Source: Ophiodon elongatus | Lineage: Eukaryota > Chordata > Actinopteri > Perciformes > Hexagrammidae | Assembly: GCA_016806645.1 (NCBI GenBank) | Contig: JACSYO010000415.1 | Coordinates: forward strand, 6,436,001-6,500,000 | Direction of reading: 5' to 3' | DNA length: 64,000 nt | Part shown: piece after piece, positions 46,917 to 64,000 of the stretch | How positions within the stretch are numbered: the first letter of the stretch is position 1 | Layout: every line of letters starts with the position of its first letter | Program-made: the position numbers and the translations under genes | The notes under the pieces: generated by a model | Told to the model about the DNA's origin: nothing | Seen by the model: only the letters and a program-made list of their open reading frames with translations | Database searches by the model: none

Positions 46917-48660
46917 GGGATCAGAAGCGGAGGGGTCAATGCTGTTGAGTCTGTCTCGGTTCTGTCTGGGTGCCTTGGCTCTAACGGAGCACTAAGCTGA
47001 GTGGTTGAATTGAGTTAGTGGCTACAGACAGGCTTTTAATTGTTGATTGACCAGTCTGAGTGCTTGCTGGTCTGGGGTCATTGCAGAGAGCAGGCGGGGA
47101 GGTCCCCAGGCCCCAGCGGCAATTTCAGCCACACACACCGGCGGCGGGGCGGAAAGAGACCGAGAGGAGGATGGTGCAAAGCTACTCAGGACACGGCGAG
47201 GGGGCCGGATAAGAGCTGAGAGACTTCAGAAAGTTCGGAAATGTGATGTGCTTTATTTGTTTTTATTATCTACGTGCAGTTTGATCTGGATTCAAGCAAA
47301 CAGAGACGCGTACTGGCGACAGTGTTACAGTCGCTGTGAGCCGAGCGGGCCTTGAGGTCCACAGATTAGCAAGTTCAATGTTTACTCCTCCACAAAATCT
47401 CAGCTCCTTCATCTGTTTGACAATTACAAATTTACTTTGTACCCGTTCCATTCACTTCTCTGCCCCTGCACTCCCTCCCTCTTTATCCTCTCTTCTCTCA
47501 GCCCTCTTTCCTCTAATTCTGCACGGGGGCCACAAAAGCCCATTCTGCTGTTTTAGCGGGTTAGCTCCTCTCTCCTCTCCTCCTCCTCCTCTCCTCCTCT
47601 CCTCCTCCTCCTCCTCCTCCTCCTCTCGGCTCACAGCAGGTGCCCGTCCTCGGCTAACATTTGTTATCTCTAATCCTGCAGGTTCGGCGCACAATAAGGA
47701 GCGTAGTAAACTCTCTCTCAGACCTAATCCCACCACTCCTTTTTTGATGGTGCTCCCCTCGCCCTCCTCTCCTCTTTTCTCCCCTCACTATCTGTCTTTA
47801 AGGCTGCTGGGGGGACACTCCACTTCTCTGATTGCCACATAGCTTTTTATCACCATGGCCTTCAATTTGGGGGGCAGCTGTTGGTGGTGGGGGGTGTCCT
47901 TTTTTACCCAGTTCTTTATACCTCCAATTCCAACTCTCTTTTGCCTTCCTCTCTCCCTCTGTCTCCTTTCTCTGCCCCCTTCTCCCTCTCTCTCTGTATC
48001 ATTTACAGTCATTTTCTGGCAATTAAAATGGAGCGCTGCTGCAGGATTTTCGCCTGCAGTGCAACACTACAGTGCTGATGAATAATTCTTCACCCTGCAA
48101 ACTGGAAAGCTAGCCTTTCTTTCATGTCGGCCCTTTGTTGATTTACCATTAAAACTTACTGCACCGTGCTATGAGTGGAGGGCCCGGCTCTGCGGGAACT
48201 AACAAAAAGCAAAAATGAGGATGAAGCAGATATGTGTACATATGCTTTAGGGTCTTTTTTTTTAGCCTAGGACGAGGAAGTCTTTGAGTTACGTATATGA
48301 GTCATATATATTTGTGTTTATGGTTTAGATTTATGTGGCAGGAGACATTTTATTTATGTCCACTGTCTCGTTCTGTACCACTTAGGTTTTATGTTAATTC
48401 TTCTTATCAACGGTTTTCATTATAGGGCTTAGCTGTATTGTGTGAGTGATTAGACGGTCATTCATCTCTGCCTCTCTTTCTCGCACACACTGACACACAC
48501 TCAAACACTCTCTGTCTTTCTCTCTCTATCACACACACAGCGAGTGGTGACTGATGTGTGGATGGAGTGTGTGTGGGGTGCTCAGGCTGCAGAGGTGGGG
48601 TGGTGTTGGCAGTATGTTAAATGATGTGAGTCTCCAGGCCAGCCCAGCTCGGCACTGTGT
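46913..48660. other. Noncoding stretch with polypyrimidine tracts and complex islands
   Basis: C/T-rich tracts at about 47455-47630 (including a CCT triplet run near 47575-47627) and 47750-48000 open long serine/leucine/proline frames that I reject as genes. Islands near 47030-47330 and 48005-48190 are more complex and could be regulatory. CA-rich patches occur at 48480-48545. Confidence 0.45.
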
Positions 48661-48669
48661 TCTGCTTTG

Positions 48670-48830
48670 AGTATTTTAGTTTAGTACAACAAGTTTATCG
48701 TCCCAGTAGGGGGAAATAAAAGCTTACATTTGCCATATTAAGTGTCACAATAATAAATAAAAAGACAATAAAATAAATGGACTAGACACAAGGAAATAAA
48801 ATATACAAGATAAGGCAGACTGATCAATCA
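48670..48830 (+). repeat. Possible retroelement-tail repeat
   Basis: AGTTTAGTACAACAAGTTTATCGTCCCAGTAGGGGGAAATAAAAGC followed by A-rich AATAAATAAAAAGACAATAAAATAAATGG resembles, from memory, a 'TTTATTGTCCC...GGGAAA' tail recurrent in fish genomes. Family uncertain; no second copy is seen in this window. Confidence 0.35.
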
Positions 48831-49299
48831 TCATAAATATGCTTGAATTCTATGGACCTACTGTATATCCTGTACAGCATAATAACTTGTTACGCAGAGT
48901 ACTACTGTTAATATTGAATCAAATCACCATTTCTTTGGATACTGTTCTCACTGGAAAGAGTGACCACTTGCAATGTTGCGAATATCAGCGGCCCTGTGCT
49001 TTTTTTTTGAAACAGCTTAAAACAAACTATATTTGTAGGAAGTAGTGTTGAGTTTTTAATAAGCTGTGGGAAGTCTGAAAGAGGAAATCTGGCTTTGCGT
49101 CCCATCCTCTACCAACAGTCAACGTTTATTTTAACAAAGCATTAGCATGAGCTATCACTAACCTTAACAAAGTCATTTTATTTGTCTGAATTGAAGAAAA
49201 AGAAAAAGGCGATGCTGCAGTGTCTTCATCCTACCACAGGGGATGCCAGATCAGCAAATGCTCAACTTAATCTGTGTTTTCTTTCTTGTTTGTTACTAC

Positions 49300-49775
49300 T
49301 AGGGGTGGGCAATATCACTTAAATTGATTTAGATCCAATTCCAAGTATTTTCAGGCCCAGAATCACCAATATTGAGTTTTATGTGCTATCATAATGGGGG
49401 GGACTCATATGTTGTGATTTGTTTTAAGTGAAAGCATGATTAATAAGCTACTTCTAAATACATTTCACATTCACCCCGGAGTGTTTGCCAGATATTAGGC
49501 ATTTCTTCTTACTATTCTCCATTGATTACTAAATAACTTACATGTCAAAACAAAAGATAAACAACCTTCACACAACAAACGTTCGTGTGGATTCTCTGAA
49601 CTGAAAAGGTGATTGCTGCGTGCTTGCACACAAGAGTGACAGAGAAGCACTACCTGTTCATGTGCCATCAACATTTGTTCTGGTACGGATCCAAAGAATG
49701 CTCGTATCCATACTCAAACCAAGATATAGTACCAACACTATCTATACATCATAGGTATTGATCCGCCCACCTCTG
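49300..49775. mobile_element. hAT-type nonautonomous DNA transposon (MITE-like)
   Basis: The left terminus TAGGGGTGGGC (49300-49310) and right terminus GCCCACCTCTG (49765-49775) are inverted repeats matching at 9 of 11 positions. They are flanked by near-identical 8-bp direct repeats GTTACTAC (49292-49299) and GTTACTAT (49776-49783), the target-site length typical of hAT transposons. The element is about 476 bp, has no long open frame, and contains subterminal words such as CAATATCACTTAAATTGATTTAG and GGTATTGATCC that look like inverted subterminal repeats. Slight divergence of the target duplication indicates some age. Confidence 0.8.
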
Positions 49776-49783
49776 GTTACTAT

Positions 49784-50285
49784 CTGCAACCTTCAGTTTG
49801 CTGTTTGCGCTTCTTTCCTCCCACAACAGCAGGAGGAATTCATTTTACAAGAGGAGAGTGTAGCCAGAGAGAAGTTTGTCCCCTTAAATAATAATAATGA
49901 ATGAGCTAGTCGTCCGATAGAGAAACAGGGAAAAGTCTAAGGAGCTTTAACCCTGGCTGGAGGGGATGAATTAGGGCCTTCCCGCCATGTCATCTGGCTC
50001 AGTAGTTATCTCCCAGTCAGTTATATGGGCTTCAACATATTGAACAGCAAATATGAACACGCGCTCACTTGGATCCGCTGACAGGCACACACACATGGGC
50101 AAGCAAACACTCACAAGTCACACACACGCAAACATGCACAAGTGTACACACAGTAAGTAAACAAACAAACACTCTATTTCTCACACTGTCACACTCGCAT
50201 GGACACAGTCACGCGCTGAAGAGATAATGGTGGCCAGAGGCGGTCTTAGTGCTCTCTTAGTGCTCTCTCTCTCCCCCCACCCCTC
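49784..50285. other. Noncoding stretch; no gene recognised
   Basis: Mixed sequence with scattered CACACA words and a short tandem CTTAGTGCTCT duplication near 50246-50265. Confidence 0.5.
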
Positions 50286-50312
50286 ACACACACACACACA
50301 CACACACACACC
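50286..50312. repeat. (CA)13 microsatellite
   Basis: Uninterrupted CA repeat flanked by CCCTC motifs. Confidence 0.95.
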
Positions 50313-50441
50313 CTCACCCTCCCGCCCTCCCTCCTGTCTCTGAGGCAGAAAGCGTGCTCCGGTTCTCACTGTCTGTTAGATTTGATCACCATCAGCCAGC
50401 TGCAACGGACAGTGCACAGCTCAGCTGACGGCTCATTGGCG

Positions 50442-53150
<2,709 letters not shown>

Positions 53151-53184
53151 CTGATGCCACTCACTGGTGTTGCTCCTCCGTTCT

Positions 53185-53320
53185 TCATTAGGGCCTCAGC
53201 GATACAATCAGGGGACGGAATTAAAAATCAGAAAGTGTCCTTGTCGAGGAGGCACCCCGGATGGCGCACTTTGATGTCTCGTCGGAAATTTGAAATTCAT
53301 ATGTTGTCACACTTCATTTT
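53185..53320. promoter_or_regulatory. Candidate conserved noncoding element with TCF/LEF-type site
   Basis: Complex segment between C/T-rich tracts with GATACAATCAGGGGACGG, ATTAAAAATCAGAAAG and GGCGCACTTTGATGTCTCG. CTTTGATG fits the TCF/LEF core CTTTGAT. The 10-mer CACTTTGATG (53267-53276) recurs exactly at 53661-53670. Confidence 0.35.
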
Positions 53321-53639
53321 ATCCCCCCCCCTCTCTCTCTCTCTCACACACACACACACTCTTTCTCCTTCTGCTTTCTCCTTTTCTTCGTCTTCCTCCT
53401 CCTCTTCTCCGTCAAGTGCCATCATGTACTATTCAGTTAGAAAGACAGAATACGGAGAAGAACGTAAAATGCATTGAGCAAGTGTTTCTGAAAGCCCTTT
53501 CTTGTCTTTTATTTTTCATGTTTTTACTTTGTGAAGAAGGCGGGAAGATATAATGAATCATTTAATTTTCTTCTGATTGTAGGTCCTGGGGTGCGTGGGC
53601 TTAGAGGTAGATGACAGGGAGTAAGGGACCACAGGACCG

Positions 53640-53720
53640 AGTGGATATGTGGCGGCGGGCCACTTTGATGCCATTTCAGAACCCGCCGCCAAGTCAAAGC
53701 TATTTGACAGAGTGAGGAAA
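53640..53720. promoter_or_regulatory. GC-hairpin element with interleaved CTTTGA/TCAAAG arms
   Basis: GGCGGCGGG (53651-53659) pairs with CCCGCCGCC (53682-53690). CTTTGA (53663-53668) in its loop pairs with TCAAAG (53694-53699) outside it, giving an interleaved A-B-A'-B' order. Both CTTTGA words are TCF/LEF-type cores in opposite orientation. Sequence complexity suggests a regulatory element. Confidence 0.4.
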
Positions 53721-54399
53721 GTGTGGCTGCCACACAATCTGTAGCGCGCACACACATCCAGACAGGCACATAAAGTCTCTGGCAGAAACCCTCGCCTGGT
53801 CCCCAGCGAAAACAAATAAATGCACAGTTTCTCTCCACCCCTGATTTCCTCAAACCTTCAAAATGAAAGACAGGAGTTTGGACGTAATCCTGTTAGGATT
53901 TCAATAAGGGAAACATCAAAACATGTTAATGTTACACTGAATAGCATCTGAGTCACTGTGTGAGTGTGTGTGAACACATTGTTGCGACTCTGAAGGAATT
54001 CCTCTTCGCAAGTGTGGAAGAATAATTACTCTTGAGTCAATGACATTAATAAACAGTAGCCATCCAAAAGAAATCTCAAGAGCTGGGTTTGGAAACGACA
54101 CATTTCTGGACACGTTTCTCATTCTTGTCTTCAAGAATATGAGGGGGCACATCACCGGGGTCCTTGATGGCCCCTCCCAAGACAGTTACAAATGGGCATG
54201 AAGGTGGGGTGGTGATGGCTGGGGATTGGGTAAGGGGTGGGGGGGGAAGGTGGATGAGCAAGATGGGGATGGAGACGGGGCTGGGGAGTCCCACTGGTCC
54301 ACTATACCCCAGATTCCTCATTAATCACTCCTGCTGAGCCCCTCAGACCCTCCCACTCCTCCTTACCACCCCTGTCTTCTACCTATAAGACCCACTCCC

Positions 54400-54680
54400 C
54401 AAGGTGGTGGCAACCCATCCCTCCTTCCCCCCTCCCATCGTCAGCACCACCCGCAACCCTAGCCCCTCCTCAAAACAACAATTTCTGTTACCTTGCACCT
54501 CAGGAAAGTCACCCTTCTTTGTTTTCACATCTCTTTCTCTCTGTTTATATCTCTTTCCCCCCTTTCTCCTTTCCCCTCTCTCAGTCTCCATCTGTGTTTC
54601 CACCCCCCCACCCCCACCTCCCTCACTACTTTTTTTTTTCTCTCTCCTTTTCGTTTTCTCCCTCTCTCTTTGTGACAAAT
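54400..54680. repeat. Polypyrimidine tract
   Basis: C/T-dominated sequence with CCCCCC and TTTCTCTC words. It opens low-complexity serine/leucine/proline frames on the plus strand and lysine/glutamate/arginine frames on the minus strand, none of them gene-like. Confidence 0.8.
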
Positions 54681-54759
54681 GGGTTTTAATAAAAGCTGAC
54701 AGAGCGATGAAATTAAAGGAGTGCATCCCATGGCCAGCTATAGCTCCAGCCTGAGCGTG

Positions 54760-55040
54760 GCACTGACATATTTAAAACAGGGCCTTAATTCAGTAGCCTG
54801 CCTGTGTCTTACATCACCGCGGCTCCTCAGTGTTATCGGAATCATTATTGCTGCCTGACACTGTATTGTTGTTATAAAAAATATCATAGCTACAACTGGC
54901 ACCAGACGAGACAAGCATTTAGCGGCTCCTTCGTCCTTGTGCCAACAGTGACCCCTATAAAACAGTTTATTCCATTGACCCTATTAGCAGATATTAGGCC
55001 CCATCTCCCATGTTGCCTCATTACAGCCCTGGATCATAAA
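54760..55040. promoter_or_regulatory. Candidate conserved noncoding element
   Basis: About 280 bp of high-complexity, repeat-free DNA directly right of the polypyrimidine tract. It has GTTATCGGAATCATTATTGC, AGCATTTAGCGGCTCC, ACCCTATTAGCAGATATTAG and GCCTCATTACAGCC. A forward frame stays open (54804-55127), but its protein has no recognisable domain. Regulatory constraint is the preferred reading. Confidence 0.4.
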
Positions 55041-55909
55041 AAAGGGGGTTGGGATGGAGGAGGTGGTCGGAGACAGAAAGCGAGTGTGCGTCTTTTCCGA
55101 GGGAACCCTTCCATAAGGAATAACTGACACGGAGGACTTACCCACGCCTCGAGAGCTCTCGCTCGACGTTAGAAAGCATTGTTTTGTTGGATTACTGGGT
55201 TAGGAGGGAAACCTAATCCCCTAATTTTTAATCTCTCTTGATTCCAGAGGGATGCATAAGAGACTGGGGGGCTTGCCTGACACAGCTTGGGTAGGTGGGT
55301 TACAGAGAAGGGGGGGCCGGGGGAGGGGTGAAGGGTGAAGGGATAAAAGAAGAGGGGAGGTTTCTTAACAAAGGGCATATGATATTATTGGTGGGGCATG
55401 ACTCTATTTCTTTGAGAGACTGTTGAGGAAAACATGAGGAATCTTGAAATGTAGCAAATGTTTTGGTCACTGAAACTTCAAAAAGCTCAGAAAACGTGGG
55501 ATGCTAAAAAGTTGCCAAACTCAAAATATCTGATGTACAATCAAGAGTAAAAAGATAACAGCTTCTAAGTCCCTTCTAACAAAAATAATTCCAATCCTAT
55601 TTGTAGGCTGTGCACTACACAACATTCAAAATCGTTCTGTGACAGTGATAACATATCCTTCTCCCAAAACATTTCTGCTTTGTCATTTCATACCCTCACC
55701 ACCATGTGTCTGGGTGTGTGGATAATTTCTCAGACAGCTTACAGTGACAGGCTTTTGGGACGGAGGGATAAGTTGTCTGGGAGCTCATCCCCATAATCTG
55801 CAAAGGATATACAGGGTCTCCCCAGGCGGAATACAGGGACTGTTCACCTGCAGCATTAGCTAAATAAGATTAGGAGCTGGACTGGAACCCAAACACTCGC
55901 TGTGGGTGG

Positions 55910-55911
<2 letters not shown>
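55041..55911. other. Noncoding stretch; no gene recognised
   Basis: Purine-rich patch at about 55290-55360; otherwise mixed AT-rich sequence without repeats or exons that I can support. Confidence 0.5.

Positions 55912-55960
<49 letters not shown>
55912..55960. repeat. (AT)24 microsatellite
   Basis: 49 bp of pure AT dinucleotides, self-complementary and able to extrude a cruciform. Confidence 0.97.
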
Positions 55961-55966
<6 letters not shown>

Positions 55967-56445
55967 TGACTATATTCAAAATCACATATGGGAAATTTGT
56001 TTCCTTTTAAGCTGAAAACACAGTTAACACCTTTTGCAATAGGAATTTCAAAATCCAGTTGATGCACAAAAATGTATGAGGGGAAAGAAGGGACATCAAA
56101 CCTCCAACTGGGTTCAACTGAAGGCCTCTTTCAAATGTAAAGTTTGCTATGGAGCTGGCGGGAAACGGAACAGGACGGATGGAAACGGGGATGGAGAAGG
56201 GAGGGTGGTCGCGGTGGACACACGGAGTTAGAAATCATTGCGTCCATTGACGAAGTAACCTTGGGCGGCTTCCAGCAGGACTGAGAGAGTGAGTGAGCGA
56301 CGGGGTCTTGGAGTCGGGCCAAGCCGAGCCTTTTGTGCCAGCAGCCGTCCACATTCCAATCAGCCACGGATATTTATACTCCGGGCCTAATTGAAAGGTT
56401 GGCTTGTGAACCATCTGCATGCACCCACACTCCAACTCCCCCTTC

Positions 56446-56446
<1 letters not shown>

Positions 56447-56487
<41 letters not shown>
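56447..56487. repeat. (AC)20 microsatellite
   Basis: Uninterrupted AC repeat. The segment just left (56330-56430) is a complex island with CATTCCAATCAGCC and GGCCTAATTGAAAGG words. Confidence 0.95.
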
Positions 56488-56492
<5 letters not shown>

Positions 56493-56984
56493 TCTCCTTA
56501 GTGCTTTACTGCCACAGACACAGCCAGCTTTGACCCACAGAAGACGGAGGCCAGACATGCTGCATCTGTGACGGCTAACATCCCAAGAGGCCAAAAATGC
56601 AAAGGGTGACTTATGGCAAAAGCGTTTCTGCTAAAGGTTAAATTAAAAATTTGTTTCTGGTTCTTGATAGTCACTTCTCTATACTGGAATTATGTGAAAA
56701 GATGCTGGCAGGAGAAGTTCTCATTGCCCTGAGTCACTGGGCCACATATGACATTTACTAGCTATAAAACGCAGCTGCGACAAACCAATATCTTAAAACT
56801 GAGTTAATTCTAGAAGAAATATGTCAGGGGGTTGTAATAACATTTAAATAATAACCACAACATTACATTTCAAGGATCCGATGTCCCTTTCTGTAGGATT
56901 ACATTGTTAATAACTGGAAGGGCACTCAGAGAGCTCAGACCTGCGACAAAGCCGTTTCCACAAGTTAAAGATACTGCTTGTATC

Positions 56985-57166
56985 TGCCCCGTGATTTTGA
57001 TCCGCTCCAAAATTTAACAGATTCTTCCTTGGGCCATGCTACACCCTTTCGACAAGTTTCATGAAAATTGGGTGAGTACTTTTTACATAATCCTGCTGTC
57101 GAACAGACAAAACACCAAACAAGCAAAACAAACCGAAAACATAACCTCTTTCACGGAGGTAGTAAC
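56985..57166 (+). repeat. Dispersed fish repeat fragment
   Basis: The words GATCCGCTCCAAAATTTAA, TTCCTTGGGCCATGCTACACC, AAGTTTCATGAAAATTGGG, TAATCCTGCTG and the end TCACGGAGGTA match, from memory, a very common teleost interspersed repeat ('CCTTGGCCCATGCC...AAGTTTCGTGAAAATCGG...TAATCCTGCTGAC...GGCGGAGGTAA'). Orientation follows that remembered consensus. The family name was not assigned. Confidence 0.6.
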
Positions 57167-58890
57167 AGCATACAGCTGATAGGCATGGGAACGTGACTTT
57201 TTATCTCGTGGGCCAATAAACCTGTAGTCAGTAATATTGTGCAGCTGAGGGAGTCTGGCAGTTGATAAAAGAAACTCAGCTACGTTGTGAGATAAATGAC
57301 TCGATGATTGATTACCGCCTAGAGCCGAAAAATGAGCAAAGCACAAAACCAGTCAGTGCCGTTTGTGAAATGAACATTTTCTCACAGTACTTTCTCTAAA
57401 TCACGCAGCGATAACTGGGTGTTTAGGGCCGCTACTGTATTTCAGGTGAATCTAATAAGAAATTATTTTTCAGAAAAAGGACAAATGCCTTCACATCCAC
57501 TCTTCTAATGTATATCTCCCTTATGTATTGATAAATTATCACCTTGAAGTAAAAACAAATCCTGTCTCCCTCTTATTTGCACTTACACACTTCATTTGGT
57601 TGAGAAGTTGTGATTATACAGAAGGAATTCCTCATTATACAGAATAATTACCTGTATTCACTCCTGAAAACGTTGTATAGTAAAATGTTTCAAGTAACTA
57701 CATGTACGACAAAATAACAGAGTTGATCGTCACTGTGCGGTGGAGACCCAAAGCTAAAAACAAATCATGATAGCGAGATGTAATTGATAATATCACAGTG
57801 AATCCAGCATTAATCTTTCACGCTGATGATCACAAATAAAATCACTGGTTTTAAATCTAGCCAGCATTCACCTAAACGCTAATCTTCTTAAAATCTAATC
57901 TGAAACTCTCAACTGTAAGTTTAACCAACTGACTAACCACATGCCAGCCAGCAAGCCAAAGTAAGGACTCTAGGGAGCCAAGGAAATGTGAAACACAAAT
58001 ATCTGACTTCTGCTTCCCAACCGGTGAAATGAACCACAGGCTCATGGGATCGGGTAACTAAACCCACTGATTAATGCACAATTAGTGTTGTGTTGTGTCA
58101 GTTAACAGGATGGGCTGATGGAGTTTGCAGCAATGGTGAGGAGTGTGTTAAAGCTCTCGGCGGGCATCCAGCTGGCCCCCCGCTCATCTCTGGGACGTGC
58201 TAGGCTTCCTCTGCCAGCTGGCACTGGAACACACCGCCATGTTCATTCATGACAGGCAACTCCAAAAACTTGTGAAAAACCTGGTGATTCTTGAACGCTC
58301 TTTTCACAAGACGCTTTCAAAAAGAGGAGAGAAAAAAAAGAAAGAAAGAAAGAACACCTTTTCATGCGTTCTAAGCCAAGGACATTTGGGGCAACTCAGA
58401 AAAGTATATTTAATATGCTGCCCAAAACGTTTTTTATGTGTTTTGTGTATGGTGCCTCTCACATTTACATTGCCACAGAAAAGTAGTCAAAATCATGTGC
58501 ATGTGTATACGCTAATTATATCCATAGAAAAATGCCAAAATTAAGCATATTTTGAAATGATACCGACATGCACAACACACAATGGAAGTGGAAGAGCCGC
58601 TCACAGCTGGGAAAATGTTGGTAACATCCTGAAAAAAAGTTTTTGTGATATAATCTAGTCTGGAATAAACAGATCTGGACTTACATTCACACCTGTCAAT
58701 GCATCGTGTATCTTTCTTGTCAGTAAATGATGACACACAGTAATTTACTTTACCTCCAAAGTTTTAGCAGCAATTTGTGCTTCAAACATATCAAAAGTGT
58801 AAGTTGTCATTACAAAGAATGGCCCCTTGAAGGATAAACTGTTTGGTGATGCTAGCCCAGTACTGGACCAGCTTCAACATGCTTATAACT
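57167..58890. other. AT-rich noncoding stretch; no gene recognised
   Basis: A GAAA-rich run lies near 58325-58355. Open frames up to 115 codons have no domain content. Confidence 0.5.
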
Positions 58891-58899
58891 GAACTTTTT

Positions 58900-59060
58900 A
58901 AAATCTCAGCAATGTATCCTATTTAATCAGCTTTTCATATGTCTCTGCATGCAAAGTAACTAAAGTTGATAGATGTAGTGGAATTAAAAGTACAATGTCT
59001 CTCTCCGCAATGTAGTAAAGCAGATGCAAAACGACAACATTTTGTACAATTACAACACTT
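58900..59060 (+). mobile_element. Internal fragment of the inverted-terminus repeat family
   Basis: GCAAAGTAACTAAAGTTGATAG and TGTAGTGGAATTAAAAGTAC, followed by TCTCCGCAATGTAGTAAAG, match the central-right interior of the copies at 7354 and 9265. Termini are missing. Boundaries are approximate. Confidence 0.5.

Positions 59061-64000
<4,940 letters not shown>

Overview
The window looks like a stretch of a percomorph-type teleost fish nuclear genome. It is vertebrate in character: GT-AG introns, very sparse coding content, many long (CA)n, (GT)n, (CT)n and (GA)n microsatellites, and degenerate copies of dispersed repeats I associate with spiny-rayed fishes. Two protein-coding genes can be supported. 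utp11 (plus strand, 10209-11862) has eight exons, all GT-AG, which join into a 254-residue U3 snoRNP/small-subunit processome protein. pou3f1 (minus strand, 38410-39537) is a single-exon POU class III homeodomain transcription factor of 375 residues. The two are convergent (tail to tail), the same arrangement as UTP11 and POU3F1 in human, so the orthology calls are backed by synteny as well as by protein sequence.

Layout. 1-10 kb: noncoding, with a CpG-rich promoter-like island near 3.7-3.96 kb, a 32-bp tandem duplication, a diverged dispersed-repeat pair, and two copies of a transposon-like family with similar inverted termini (7354-7770 and 9265-9792), the second ending about 420 bp before the utp11 start codon. 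10.0-12.05 kb: utp11 with promoter and poly(A) signal, followed by a CTCF-like motif. 12-36.6 kb: a 26-kb noncoding interval of microsatellites, polypyrimidine tracts and islands of complex, TAAT-rich sequence that read like conserved noncoding elements. It also holds a third copy of the transposon-like family (28002-28490), a repeat fragment with a nested hairpin, a 27-nt perfect palindrome, POU octamers and a strong CTCF-type motif at 34901. 36.6-39.7 kb: pou3f1 with its probable 3' UTR and promoter. 39.7-64 kb: an upstream gene desert with more enhancer-like islands (one carrying a MORE-like POU palindrome at 43670), a hAT-type nonautonomous element with a 7/8 target-site duplication (49300-49775), other repeat fragments, and extreme microsatellites ((CA)51 at 50446, (GA)69 at 62420).

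How it works together (inference): the layout is that of a developmental regulatory landscape. pou3f1, a neural and Schwann-cell-type transcription factor, sits amid large noncoding flanks likely to hold its enhancers, and the housekeeping gene utp11 is a bystander held in place by them. No rRNA, tRNA, CRISPR array or bacterial or viral gene was seen. Conservation and expression could not be tested here, so all regulatory-element calls are motif- and texture-based.
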